A stretch of 64,000 nucleotides of DNA from Paeniglutamicibacter quisquiliarum (GTDB taxonomy: Bacteria > Actinomycetota > Actinomycetes > Actinomycetales > Micrococcaceae), in assembly GCF_019084045.1 (NCBI RefSeq), contig NZ_JAHRED010000010.1, forward strand, positions 91,826 through 155,825. The letters are read 5' to 3'. Positions 55,820 to 63,706 of the stretch are shown here, piece after piece; the first letter of the stretch is position 1, and each line of letters begins with the position of its first letter. The notes beneath the pieces are model-generated. The model worked only from the letters and a program-made list of their open reading frames with translations, had not been told where the DNA came from and did not search any database. The translations under genes were made by a program, and so were the position numbers.

Positions 55820-56454
55820 ACCGCGACCCAGACGCCATCCGCAACGACATCGAGACAACCCGCCTGGACCTTCGCGAGGACGTGGACGCCATTGCCGACA
55901 GGGTCTCGCCCTCCGGCATGGCGCGGCGGCAGAACCGGCGGACCAAGGAGGCCCTGCACCGTGTCCGGGAGTCCGTCATGGGGCCGGTGGAGTTATCGGA
56001 CAGCAAGACCGGCGGGCCCACCGCCGGGCCCGGCGATATTTTGCACGAGGCACCGGAGCGCATCGCGGAGCGGACCCGCGGAAACCCCCTGGCCGCCGGA
56101 ATGATCGCCTTCGGGGCGGGCATGTTGCTGGGCGGCATCTTCCCGGGCAGCGAGAAGGAACGGGAGATGGTCCACACGCTCAAGGAACGGGCCGAGCCGG
56201 TGACCGCGGAACTCGGTGACGCGGCCCGGCAGGTTGCCGAGGACCTCAAGGAACCGGTGCGGGAGGCCGTGGAAAACGTGAAGGCCTCGGCGCAGGCTTC
56301 GGCCGAGTCGCTCAAGGAGGAAGCCTCCGGCGAAGCCGGCCAGCCAATGGAAGGGCGCGGCGAATCCACGGAGGAATCCACCGCGTCCCGCCCGACGGGC
56401 ACTGCGACGGGCTACCCGGTCACCGGGTCCCGCAATCCGGGGGAACGGCCCTGA
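55816..56454 (+). CDS. DUF3618 domain protein
   Basis: A 212-residue protein starting with PDAIRNDIETTRLDLREDVDA, the DUF3618 pattern. One hydrophobic segment (NPLAAGMIAFGAGMLLGGIF, about 95-114) follows. A long charged amphipathic helix to about residue 180 (EREMVHTLKERAEPVTAEL and repeats of AEDLKEPVREAVENVKASAQ type) may form a coiled coil or lipid-associated helix like apolipoprotein/LEA repeats. It is the third gene of the module, with an ATGA overlap upstream and a 19-bp terminator hairpin starting on its stop codon's next base. Molecular role unknown. Confidence 0.8.
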   Translation: MNRDPDAIRNDIETTRLDLREDVDAIADRVSPSGMARRQNRRTKEALHRVRESVMGPVELSDSKTGGPTAGPGDILHEAPERIAERTRGNPLAAGMIAFGAGMLLGGIFPGSEKEREMVHTLKERAEPVTAELGDAARQVAEDLKEPVREAVENVKASAQASAESLKEEASGEAGQPMEGRGESTEESTASRPTGTATGYPVTGSRNPGERP

Positions 56455-56496
56455 CCGGGTGCGGTGGCGGGGGAATGCCCCCGCCACCGCACCCGG
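56455..56496 (+). terminator. 19-bp perfect hairpin after the envelope module
   Basis: 56455-56473 (CCGGGTGCGGTGGCGGGGG) is fully complementary to 56478-56496, loop AATG. It begins at the first base after the stop codon. It has no T tract, so it may act as an mRNA 3' stabiliser or attenuate expression of the gene at 56538. Confidence 0.75.
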
Positions 56497-56537
56497 GGAA
56501 CCAACCAATCAACCAACCACTCAACCAAGGAGGAATC

Positions 56538-56771
56538 ATGGCGACCTGCGACATGTGCGGCAACGACTACGACAAGACCTTCACGCTGACCCGCGGAGGG
56601 GAGACCCGGACCTTTGACAGCTTCGAGTGCGCCATCCACATGATGGCCCCGGCCTGCGCCCACTGCGGCTGCCGGATCCTGGGACATGGCCTGGAAAGCG
56701 ACACAGGGATGTACTGCTGCGCCCACTGCGCCCGCGAGTCGGGCCACGCACAGGCCACCGACCGGGCCTAA
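56538..56771 (+). CDS. Small cysteine-rich zinc-binding/metallothionein-like protein
   Basis: A 77-residue protein with five cysteine pairs or near-pairs. CDMCGNDY comes first, then a lone Cys in FECAIHM, then ACAHCGCRILGHGLE and YCCAHCARESGH. The pattern with His residues fits a treble-clef or metallothionein-like Zn fold; I recall similar proteins annotated as bacterial metallothioneins, but cannot confirm it. Strong AAGGAGG precedes ATG 56538. The leader between the hairpin and this site is an unstructured CAACCAA-rich stretch. It could buffer or sense zinc, or be redox-active. Confidence 0.78.
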   Translation: MATCDMCGNDYDKTFTLTRGGETRTFDSFECAIHMMAPACAHCGCRILGHGLESDTGMYCCAHCARESGHAQATDRA

Positions 56772-56796
56772 CCCGCGCCGGTGGCCGGTTCCGGGC

Positions 56797-56967
56797 TCAG
56801 GCACTGGCCAGGGACGATTCGCCCGCCGCCGCGACCTCGGCGGCCGGGACACCGCGCTCCAGGGCACTGCGGGTGATGGCATCGAGTGTCTCGAGGCGTT
56901 GTTTCAGCAGTGAGCGGGCGGCCGCAACGTCCTCCGCGGCCGCCCGGATCAGGTCCAGCTCGTGCAT
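56797..56967 (-). CDS. Small helical protein, unknown function
   Basis: A 56-residue protein beginning MHELDLIRAAAEDVAAARS. It is entirely helical, ending with ALERGVPAAEVAAAGESS, which resembles the first half of a helix-turn-helix with the recognition helix missing. ATG 56967 has AAAGG seven to eight bases upstream. It is convergent with the cysteine-rich gene. Small, so moderate confidence. Confidence 0.55.
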   Translation of the reverse strand: MHELDLIRAAAEDVAAARSLLKQRLETLDAITRSALERGVPAAEVAAAGESSLASA

Positions 56968-57161
56968 TGACTTGCCTTTCGTCGGTGGCTTCATGGTCGT
57001 GGTTCTTCTCATCGACTTGGCGGTGGGCGCGGTCATAGGCCAACAGCGCCGCCCGGGATACTCCCGCAGGCGGCGACAACGCCCAACCATAAGTTGCGCG
57101 CGCCGGACACCGAGGTCGTGGGGTACCTTGCCGGCGAGGCAATCCACTCCCATGTCGAGCG

Positions 57162-57470
57162 CTAGGCGCCGACCGGCCAGCCTCCGGTTCCGTAGCCGCG
57201 CTGCAGGATGGAATGCGGCATGTCCGGCGGCGTCGTGGTGCGAAATCCTTGGTATTCCTCGCATTGGCCGCACCAACATTCCACGTCCCATGCAGCGGGG
57301 GCCGAGCCCCGCCGCGGCACCGGCTTGACCTGTTCAAAGACCAGGTACTCGGCGCTCCTGCAGGTTCCGCAGGTCACCGGCGGGGCGTGGTGCCGTTGTG
57401 CCGAAAGAGTGATGGCCGCGGGCCGTTGGTTCCCTCGCGGCGACTGTGCAAGCAAATCTTGGGTTGTCAT
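57162..57470 (-). CDS. Small protein with two CxxC pairs
   Basis: A 102-residue protein that looks like a zinc-ribbon: VTCGTCRSAEYLVFEQ near residue 35 and ECWCGQCEEYQGF near 70 give two C-x2-C knuckles. The flanking regions are probably disordered. I chose ATG 57470 with GAGG nine bases upstream; the longer open frame upstream to 57872 overlaps topIB and has no similarity. It could bind nucleic acid or be a structural zinc protein. Not recognised further. Confidence 0.6.
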   Translation of the reverse strand: MTTQDLLAQSPRGNQRPAAITLSAQRHHAPPVTCGTCRSAEYLVFEQVKPVPRRGSAPAAWDVECWCGQCEEYQGFRTTTPPDMPHSILQRGYGTGGWPVGA

Positions 57471-57753
57471 GGGCCCGATCCTCGAAGTACCGAAAAGGTG
57501 AAACGGATGACGTGTTTCCCGGGTCTGGAGAAACCACGTGCGACCGACGGAATTCACCGCCAGTCGATCGATAAATTGATTATGCACAAGACTCGTCGGC
57601 AAAAACAAGCAATTCGACACGCGCGGGTGCGGGGTGCGTACCTTGGCCGGAATGACGTCGAGGATATGTCGACCTCTTTCCGGCCGCCACGAGGCTGCGG
57701 AGGGCAGGCGGCGCCGCGTCCGGCTGCGGGTCCGGGGCTTGCCGCCCCGCAAT

Positions 57754-58746
57754 TCATCGACCTTGCTTGGCCCCGGGCGGCAGCAGCAGGGCGAGCACCG
57801 CGCGGTCGGGTTGCCGCCGAAGATCGGCGACCTTGCCCTGCTCGAATAGGTCGATGACCCGCGGATCAACATAGGAATCCCGCGCTATCTCCGGGGTGTT
57901 GTGAAGCCAGTCGGCGGCCTCGTGGACGGCCATGGTCACTGCCTCGGGGGATGTCACTCCGGCACGCAGGGAACGGGACAACGACAGGGCGGCAACCGCG
58001 GTGCCCTGCCAGGTGCGAAAATCCTTGGCCGTGAAACCCTGGCCGGCGATCTCGCCAAGGTATTCGTTGACCTCGGTGTCGTTGACCCCGGTCCAGCGCT
58101 TCCTGCGCCCGTCGGGAACCGGATGGCAGATGGCCGGGCCGGAACGCGGGGTGCGGGGCAGGGAGGCGAAATAGCCGGCAAGCAACGCGTCGTCCACCGA
58201 CACGTGCCAGGTGCCGTCTGACTTGCCCGCGAACTTCAGGTGCACCGAAGCGCGGGAACATTCCACGTGGCGCTTGAGCAGGGTGGTGGCGCCAAAGGAA
58301 CCGTTCTCGCGGGCATAGGCGGCGCCGCCCACGCGCAGTGCCGCCCGGTCCATCAGCCGCACGGCCGCCGCCAGGGCCCGGCGTCGGGGATCGAGGGTTT
58401 GCCTGAGGTCACGGGTGACCCGGCGGCGGATTGCCGGCAGTCGCTGGGCAAAAGCCTGGGAGCGAAGATACTTTTCGTTCTCCCGCTCCTCGCGCCAGCG
58501 CGGATGGTAGATGTATTGGGTGCGTCCCGCGGCATCCACGCCGGTTGCCAGGATGTGTGCTTCCGGGGCGGAGGAGATCCACACGTCGGTCCAGGCCGGG
58601 GGGATGGCCAGTTCCCGGATGCGCTCGAGCAGCCACGGTGAACGGATGTGCCGCCCGTTGGCGCTGTGGTAGCTGAATCCGCGTCCTGCGACCCTGCGGC
58701 GGATGCCCCCGGTGCCCGGCTCGACGTGGTCGAGTCCGTGGTGCAT
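57754..58746 (-). CDS. DNA topoisomerase IB
   Basis: A 330-residue bacterial type IB topoisomerase (poxvirus-like) that relaxes DNA by a 3'-phosphotyrosyl nick. The N-terminal beta domain contains GRHIRSPWLLERIRELAIPPAW. The catalytic core has RRALAAAVRLMDRAALRVGG near residue 140 and KDFRTWQGTAVAA near 242. The active-site tyrosine lies in ARDSYVDPRVIDLF near 295. ATG 58746 was originally directly behind the ku stop codon; an IS982-type element now separates them and has removed the original upstream ribosome site. It should be tested whether it is still translated. Confidence 0.9.
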   Translation of the reverse strand: MHHGLDHVEPGTGGIRRRVAGRGFSYHSANGRHIRSPWLLERIRELAIPPAWTDVWISSAPEAHILATGVDAAGRTQYIYHPRWREERENEKYLRSQAFAQRLPAIRRRVTRDLRQTLDPRRRALAAAVRLMDRAALRVGGAAYARENGSFGATTLLKRHVECSRASVHLKFAGKSDGTWHVSVDDALLAGYFASLPRTPRSGPAICHPVPDGRRKRWTGVNDTEVNEYLGEIAGQGFTAKDFRTWQGTAVAALSLSRSLRAGVTSPEAVTMAVHEAADWLHNTPEIARDSYVDPRVIDLFEQGKVADLRRQPDRAVLALLLPPGAKQGR

Positions 58747-58750
58747 CTAG

Positions 58751-59776
58751 ATGATTAAGTCCTATTGAAAGTTAGTGGTCATAGGCGATCAGGGAGCGCT
58801 TTCGGGGTTCGTTGGTTTTCCAGTTGTTCCAGATTCCGGCCGAGAGTGCCAGGAGCTTTGAGGCGACGCGGGCGTGGATCCCGTCGAGGGTCCGTGCCCC
58901 GTGGTGTTCGAGCCCAAGCTGGCCCTTGAGGCTGTCGAAGACGGACTCGATCCACTGGCGGATGCCCCCGAACTTCCCGAACCTGGGCCTCTCGTCCTTG
59001 CGGTCCGGCCGCACCAGGTTGGCGCCGAGGTCCTCGGCGATGAACCGCTCGAAGTCCCGTCCGGCGAAGCCCTTGTCGGCGAGGATGACCTGTCCGTCGC
59101 GGACCAGATGGTGGTCGTGGCGCAGCAGGGCCTCGGTGACCTCGCGTTCCCCGAGTTTCGGGTTGGCCAGTCCCCAGATCACCGGCATCCCTTCCGGGGT
59201 GCTGATCAGGTACAGGCGGAAGCCCCAGAAGTAGCGCGAGTGCGAGGCGCAGTATCCGTAGCCGGCGTGCCCGGCAAGGTCGGAGCGCTTGACGGTTTCG
59301 CGGCTGGTGCCGCACGGAACCGGGGTCGAATCGAGCAGGCGGAGGATCTCGTGCCAGGATTCGGTGTCCCGGGCCAGGGCGGTGATGACCGCGGAGATCA
59401 GCGTTCCGGCGGCCCGGACGCGTTTGTTATAGCCGGATTGCTGCGGGATGCCGGGGAACATTTCCTGCAGGTGGGTGCGGGCGTAGCGGACCCACCGCGA
59501 CTCCGAGGAATGCCCGTGGAGCAGGTGCTGCGCCACCACCAGGCACAATAGCTCGGCGTCGCCAAGGACGGCCTTTCGGCCGGGCCGCCCGGACCGGACA
59601 TGGCCGAGGTCGGGCAGGACACGGTCGGTGAGAAAGACGTAGAGTGTGGTCAGGAGAGTGTTGAGTTTTGGGTTCACATACGAGGCTTAACACTCTCCGC
59701 ACGATTTTAAAAGGCCTCCGGTCCAATATGGACCGGAGGCCGGTCTAATCCACGGCACCGATTAGGACTTATTCAT
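58751..59776. mobile_element. IS982-family insertion sequence
   Basis: The element is 1026 bp if the ends are ATGATTAAGTCCTA (58751) and its inverted copy ATGAATAAGTCCTA (reading inwards from 59776). Both ends are bordered by CTAG (58747-58750 and 59777-59780), a likely 4-bp target duplication. The identity CATCTAG at both ends makes the exact border uncertain by up to 3 bases. The transposase is intact, so the insertion may be recent. Confidence 0.85.
58772..59677 (-). CDS. IS982 family transposase
   Basis: A 301-residue DDE transposase. Asp in LLDSTPVPCG near residue 115, Asp in VILADKGFAGRDF near 198 and Glu in QWIESVFDSLKGQLG near 240 form the catalytic triad. HAGYGYCASHSRYFWGF near 145 is typical of IS982 proteins. 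No frameshift or stop was found. The start ATG 59677 lies about 100 bases inside the right end. It reads in the same direction as ku and topIB. Confidence 0.9.
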   Translation of the reverse strand: MNPKLNTLLTTLYVFLTDRVLPDLGHVRSGRPGRKAVLGDAELLCLVVAQHLLHGHSSESRWVRYARTHLQEMFPGIPQQSGYNKRVRAAGTLISAVITALARDTESWHEILRLLDSTPVPCGTSRETVKRSDLAGHAGYGYCASHSRYFWGFRLYLISTPEGMPVIWGLANPKLGEREVTEALLRHDHHLVRDGQVILADKGFAGRDFERFIAEDLGANLVRPDRKDERPRFGKFGGIRQWIESVFDSLKGQLGLEHHGARTLDGIHARVASKLLALSAGIWNNWKTNEPRKRSLIAYDH

Positions 59777-60757
59777 CTAGGCGCCCTTGCGGGATTTCGA
59801 GGCAGTCTTCCTGCCCGCCGTCCCTGCCTTGGCGGATGTCTCGGTTGTGGTTGCGGCCGGCTTCTTTTTTGCTGCAGCCGTCTTCTTGGCGGGCGTCTTT
59901 TTCGGTGTCGCTTCCTTCGCTGCGTCGCCGCTTCGGCGCGCCGGGGTGTCGGGCTTCGCCGACCCCGACTTGCGGGCAATGCTGCGCTTCAACGCCTCCA
60001 ACAAGTCGATCACGTCCCCGGACTCCGTGGTTTCCGCGTCGGTGCCGGTGGCGCCGAAGGTTTCCTCGGTGTCCAGGGAATCGCCCTTCTTGAGCTTTTC
60101 CTCGATCAGCGTGCGCAACTGGACCTGGTAGTCGTCCTCGAATTCCCCGGGGGAGAAGTCGGTGCTGTATTCCTTGACGAGCGTTGCCGACATCTTGAGT
60201 TCCTGCGCGGAAATCTTGCTGTTGGTCCGGGCCTCGGGGAAGTCGGCCTCCCGCACCTCGTCGGCCCAGAGCAGGCCCTGGAGCACCAGCACGTCCCCGC
60301 GGACCCTCATGGCGCCGAGGCGGGTCTTTTGCCGCAGCGCAAATTTCACCACTGCCGTTAGGTCAGTTTCCTCCAGGGTGCGGCGCAGCAGTGCGTAGGC
60401 CTTGGGAGATTTCGAATCGGGGACAAGATAGTAGCTGCGCTCGAGCATGATGGGATCGATCTGCTCGCTGGGCACAAATTGCACCACCTCGATCTCACGG
60501 CTTTTTTCCGCCGGCAGGGATTCCATTTCCTCGTCGGTGAGCACCACGGTCCGTTCTCCGTCGTCGAAGGCCTTGTTGATGCGCTCGTAGGGGATCTTCT
60601 TTCCGCACACCTCGCAGCTGCGCTGGTAGCGGATCCGTCCGCCGTCGGCATCGTGCACCTGGTGCAGTGAGACGTCGTGGTCGCTGGTTGCCCCGTAGGC
60701 CTTGACCGGCACGTTGACCAGCCCGAAGGCGATGGATCCGGTCCAGATAGCTCTCAT
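59777..60757 (-). CDS. ku: Non-homologous end-joining protein Ku
   Basis: Homodimeric Ku that binds DNA ends and recruits LigD. The 326-residue protein starts MRAIWTGSIAFGLVNVPVK, typical of bacterial Ku. The ring core extends to about residue 250. A cysteine pair (SCEVCGKK) is near 50. The last 80 residues form a Lys/Ala/Thr-rich tail, as in many actinobacterial Ku proteins, that binds DNA non-specifically. ATG 60757 is the start; the longer open frame to 61303 overlaps the next gene and lacks similarity. The stop TAG lies at the IS border, where topIB used to start. No ligD is in the window. Confidence 0.94.
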   Translation of the reverse strand: MRAIWTGSIAFGLVNVPVKAYGATSDHDVSLHQVHDADGGRIRYQRSCEVCGKKIPYERINKAFDDGERTVVLTDEEMESLPAEKSREIEVVQFVPSEQIDPIMLERSYYLVPDSKSPKAYALLRRTLEETDLTAVVKFALRQKTRLGAMRVRGDVLVLQGLLWADEVREADFPEARTNSKISAQELKMSATLVKEYSTDFSPGEFEDDYQVQLRTLIEEKLKKGDSLDTEETFGATGTDAETTESGDVIDLLEALKRSIARKSGSAKPDTPARRSGDAAKEATPKKTPAKKTAAAKKKPAATTTETSAKAGTAGRKTASKSRKGA

Positions 60758-60813
60758 GGTCCCAGTCAAGCACCGCGGGACGCGGCTGGCCAGAGAATGG
60801 GCTGGTCCCTGGG

Positions 60814-62361
60814 CTACTGGGACTCCTCGTGGTCCATGGCCTTGAGGTCGTTGGTCGCAGGTCCCTCGATCACGGTGCCCTCGGGGGTGAACCGCGAACC
60901 ATGCAACGGGCAGTCCCAGGAAAGTTCCTCGTCGTTCCAGGTGAGGATGCCGCCCAGATGGGTGCACACTGCCGAGACGCGGCAGGTGCGCCCCTGAACG
61001 GTGGAGACCGCTACGGGGTGCAGGCCCTCGTGCACCACATGGCCCTCCGGATCCCCGGCGGCAGGTTGTCCTGCCGTGCCAGTTGAGGGTACTTCCTGGC
61101 CACTGTGCGGGGCGTTCTCGGTCAGCGCGTGCGCCCACCCGGTGACCAGTCCCTTGGCCACTCCGGCGTTGAACTTCCCGGCTTCTGCCAGCGCCGCGGC
61201 ACCGGAGGCACGGTGGCCCAGCACCGCTCCCCAGGGGCTTTCGCCGCCCAGGATGGACGCGGCAAGGCGCAGTGCGGCGGCCACCGCATTGGTCATGCCC
61301 CATTTGTTGAATCCGGTGGCGACGTGGATCCGTCCGCCTCCGCGCGGCATCCGTCCCACGAAGGGCACGGCGTTGACCGAACGATAGTCCTGGGCGGACC
61401 AGGCGTGTGTGCGTTCGGCGACGGAAAAGTGCTCCCGGGCCCAGCGATCCAGCTCGAGTGCCGACCGGCTCGGTGACCCGGTGCCCACCGGGTGGCCGTT
61501 TCCTCCCACCAGCAGCACCTGCCTGCCGAGGTGGGTTGCGGTGCGCAGGGAGCGTCCGGGCTCATCGGCCGAGAGGTACATGCCCTCGGGAAAGGCTTCG
61601 GCGCCCGGGCGTGCCATGTAGGCGGAGAGGTACGAGCGGGAAGGTTCCAGCTTCGCGAAGTATCCGCCTCGATCGAGGACCGGCGTGCCGGTGGCCAGGA
61701 TGAGGTTGTCGGCGCCCAGGGTTCCACGGCTGGTGGTGAGTTCCAGCGGTGCCGCAACGCCGGCCCCCGTTAGGCGTGCGTCCTCGAAGATCGCGACTCC
61801 GCGGCCGCGCAGGTCGGCGCAGAGCGCGACCAAAACGGCCACGGGGTCGAATTGCGTCTGGCCGGACAAGGTCAGTGCCCCGGCGACAGGAAAGGGCAGG
61901 CCGATTTCGGGGTTCTCGAGCAAGCGAACGTCGAGGCCGGCCTCGTGGCTGGCGACCGCCTCCGCCTCGAGCGTCCCGAGGCCGGCTTCCCCCAGTACGT
62001 AGGTGAACGCATCGCGGGTTTGGTGCTCGACGTCGTGTTCATCCAGGTAACTCCGGAGCCAGGCCAGCCCCTCGAGATTGCCTTCGACGTAGGCATGGGC
62101 TACTTCGGCAGGAAAGTTCCTGCGTACTTCCTGCAGGACGGTGCCTTGGAGGAGGCTGGCCTTGGCCGTGGTGTGGCCGGTGGTACCCGCTCCCACGAAC
62201 CGGGATTCGAGGACCGCGACCCGCATGCCGACGCGACTCAGCAACAGGGCGCTGACCAATCCTGTCAGCCCGGCCCCTGCCACAACAACGTCGTAGTGTT
62301 CGCCGGGGACGAAGGTGTCAGTTTCGATTTGCGGCCGGGGATCGAGCCATATCGAGTCCAT
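60814..62361 (-). CDS. FAD-dependent oxidoreductase with C-terminal Rieske domain
   Basis: A 515-residue fusion. The N-terminal FAD-binding DAO fold begins with VVVAGAGLTGLVSALLL near residue 25 and covers about 20-390. The C-terminal Rieske [2Fe-2S] domain (about 430-510) has CTHLGGILTW and CPLHGSRF. A GRMPRGGGRIHVATGFNKWGM block near 350 is typical of this family. The fusion type is common in bacteria as an oxidoreductase of unknown substrate; electron transfer between FAD and the Rieske cluster is inferred. ATG 62361 has AAGGAG about eight bases upstream. It lies directly before ku on the same strand, 56 bases apart. Confidence 0.87.
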   Translation of the reverse strand: MDSIWLDPRPQIETDTFVPGEHYDVVVAGAGLTGLVSALLLSRVGMRVAVLESRFVGAGTTGHTTAKASLLQGTVLQEVRRNFPAEVAHAYVEGNLEGLAWLRSYLDEHDVEHQTRDAFTYVLGEAGLGTLEAEAVASHEAGLDVRLLENPEIGLPFPVAGALTLSGQTQFDPVAVLVALCADLRGRGVAIFEDARLTGAGVAAPLELTTSRGTLGADNLILATGTPVLDRGGYFAKLEPSRSYLSAYMARPGAEAFPEGMYLSADEPGRSLRTATHLGRQVLLVGGNGHPVGTGSPSRSALELDRWAREHFSVAERTHAWSAQDYRSVNAVPFVGRMPRGGGRIHVATGFNKWGMTNAVAAALRLAASILGGESPWGAVLGHRASGAAALAEAGKFNAGVAKGLVTGWAHALTENAPHSGQEVPSTGTAGQPAAGDPEGHVVHEGLHPVAVSTVQGRTCRVSAVCTHLGGILTWNDEELSWDCPLHGSRFTPEGTVIEGPATNDLKAMDHEESQ

Positions 62362-63123
62362 GGTTTGCTCCTTGGAGATTTCCGGATCGGCCCCTTGGTT
62401 GGCCGCTTCATGGTGGCGTCGCTGGCCGCCGAGTCTACGGGACCCTTGCGGCCATGGAAATGGTTTCGATACCGTCGTGGGACTGGTGCCAAAACGGCAA
62501 CGCGCCAATGCCGTTGACCAGATGGACCGAGCCAGTCGCGCAGGTAAACGACGGGCAAAACGATGGTGAGCAACGAATGAAGCCACGACGTCGATCCGGT
62601 GCCCAGCGAGTGCCTGGTCGAGATTTTTCAAGCCTCCTTCACCGCCAACGGGTTGAGAAAATATTCACGTAGTACGGAGCGAGGGACGTTGATCGTGTAG
62701 GGCAAAGGATTAATTCGCTATACCGGCTAATAAGTTGGCTCAGTGGGTGACGGGTGCGGGTGCTGGCAGGCACAGTGAACGCATCCACAAGTCCGGAGAC
62801 CCGAGAAGTGAAATTTTCTTGGCAGGGCCTCGTAGTCATACCAAAATAGCGTCTCTGAGGTGGGGGTTTTAGATCGTGCACCTACTCATCCTGCAACCGG
62901 CAGGAGAGAGCGCACAGAGCCCTCCGTGGAAGCATCCATTCATCGTGCAGTCGTGCCGACTAGCACCGGATCTCGCCGTTCAGCACACACGATGTACGGT
63001 TTTAAGTAAATTGAAGAACTTACGGCGTGGCGTGGGAAAAGACTTGCGGCGTTGTTATGTGGTCGTTACATTGGGTCATGTCATCCCGCTAGAACAGGGG
63101 TCGAAGACCGCAAGGAGAAAGTC
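62362..63123. other. 762-bp gap with low-GC stretch
   Basis: No supportable gene. Short frames at 62639-62881 (minus) and 62876-63187 (plus) have no features. The segment 62640-62900 has a lower GC content than its surroundings. It must contain the promoter of the repeat protein and perhaps longer regulatory sequence. Confidence 0.4.
63044..63072 (+). promoter_or_regulatory. Candidate promoter of the repeat protein
   Basis: TTGCGG (63044-63049), 17 bases, TACATT (63067-63072). The -35 is weak and the -10 matches four of six. Start of transcription would be near 63079, about 45 bases before ATG 63124. Confidence 0.35.
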
Positions 63124-63582
63124 ATGTCAGATGAATACAACTCCGAACAGTTCGGAAACCAAGGAGACAACGAAGAGCAGAACCTGATGGGCGGGGAAGC
63201 CGATTCAGGCAACTTCGGCAACGACCAGGGCTCCGGTGAATCTTCGGAAGGCCAGTACGGCAACTCCGGTAGCAGCGAAGAGCAGTCGGGCGGTTTCGGT
63301 GGTGGCCAGGATTCGAGTGGCTCCTCTGAGGGTCAGTACGGCAACTCCAGCGGCAGCGAAGAGCAGTCCGGTGGTTTCGGTGGCGGCCAGGATTCGAGCG
63401 GTTCCTCGGAAGGCCAGTACGGCAACTCGGGTAGCAGCGAAGAGCAGTCCGGTGGTTTCGGTGGCGGCCAGGATTCGAGCGGTTCCTCGGAAGGTCAGTA
63501 TGGCAATTCCGGTAGCAGCGAAGAGCAGTCCGAGTTTGGCGGAGAATCCCGACAGGGCGGCTTCGGAGGCGACGACAGCTAG
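63124..63582 (+). CDS. Low-complexity repeat protein (Gly/Ser/Gln/Tyr-rich)
   Basis: A 152-residue acidic, disordered protein with no known domain. It begins MSDEYNSEQFGNQGDNEEQN. From residue 39, a 27-residue unit repeats three times and once partly: GSSEGQYGNSGSSEEQ followed by SGGFGGGQDSS. The tyrosine of QYGNS recurs at residues 45, 72, 99 and 126. There are no cysteines and no basic clusters. AAGGAG six bases upstream supports ATG 63124. A terminator follows. Its composition resembles phase-separating or stress/desiccation proteins; that is a hypothesis. Confidence 0.75.
   Translation: MSDEYNSEQFGNQGDNEEQNLMGGEADSGNFGNDQGSGESSEGQYGNSGSSEEQSGGFGGGQDSSGSSEGQYGNSSGSEEQSGGFGGGQDSSGSSEGQYGNSGSSEEQSGGFGGGQDSSGSSEGQYGNSGSSEEQSEFGGESRQGGFGGDDS
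63238..63531. repeat. 81-bp tandem repeats encoding the 27-residue unit
   Basis: Units at 63238-63318, 63319-63399 and 63400-63480, plus a shortened fourth ending near 63531. The units are similar but not identical; most differences are silent or conservative, so the repeat is under selection or relatively recent. Confidence 0.85.
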
Positions 63583-63668
63583 GCTCCTTGCCCAATGTCG
63601 GCTTCAACCTAGTTGGTGAAGCGCAGTTCCGTTCGAGTGGACGGTGACTGCATCGGAAAGATGAAGTG

Positions 63669-63706
63669 AATGGGTGCGGATTCCGTTGGGATCCGCACCC
63701 ATTTTC
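63669..63706 (+). terminator. Rho-independent terminator
   Basis: A 13-bp stem (63669-63681 with 63691-63703), 9-base loop, followed by TTT. Upstream in the same 3' region is a smaller hairpin, GCTTC (63601-63605) with GAAGC (63618-63622). Confidence 0.8.

Noticed and set aside
63620..63660. GTTCGAGT resembling a tRNA T-loop
   Set aside because: No acceptor, D or anticodon arms can be built around it.
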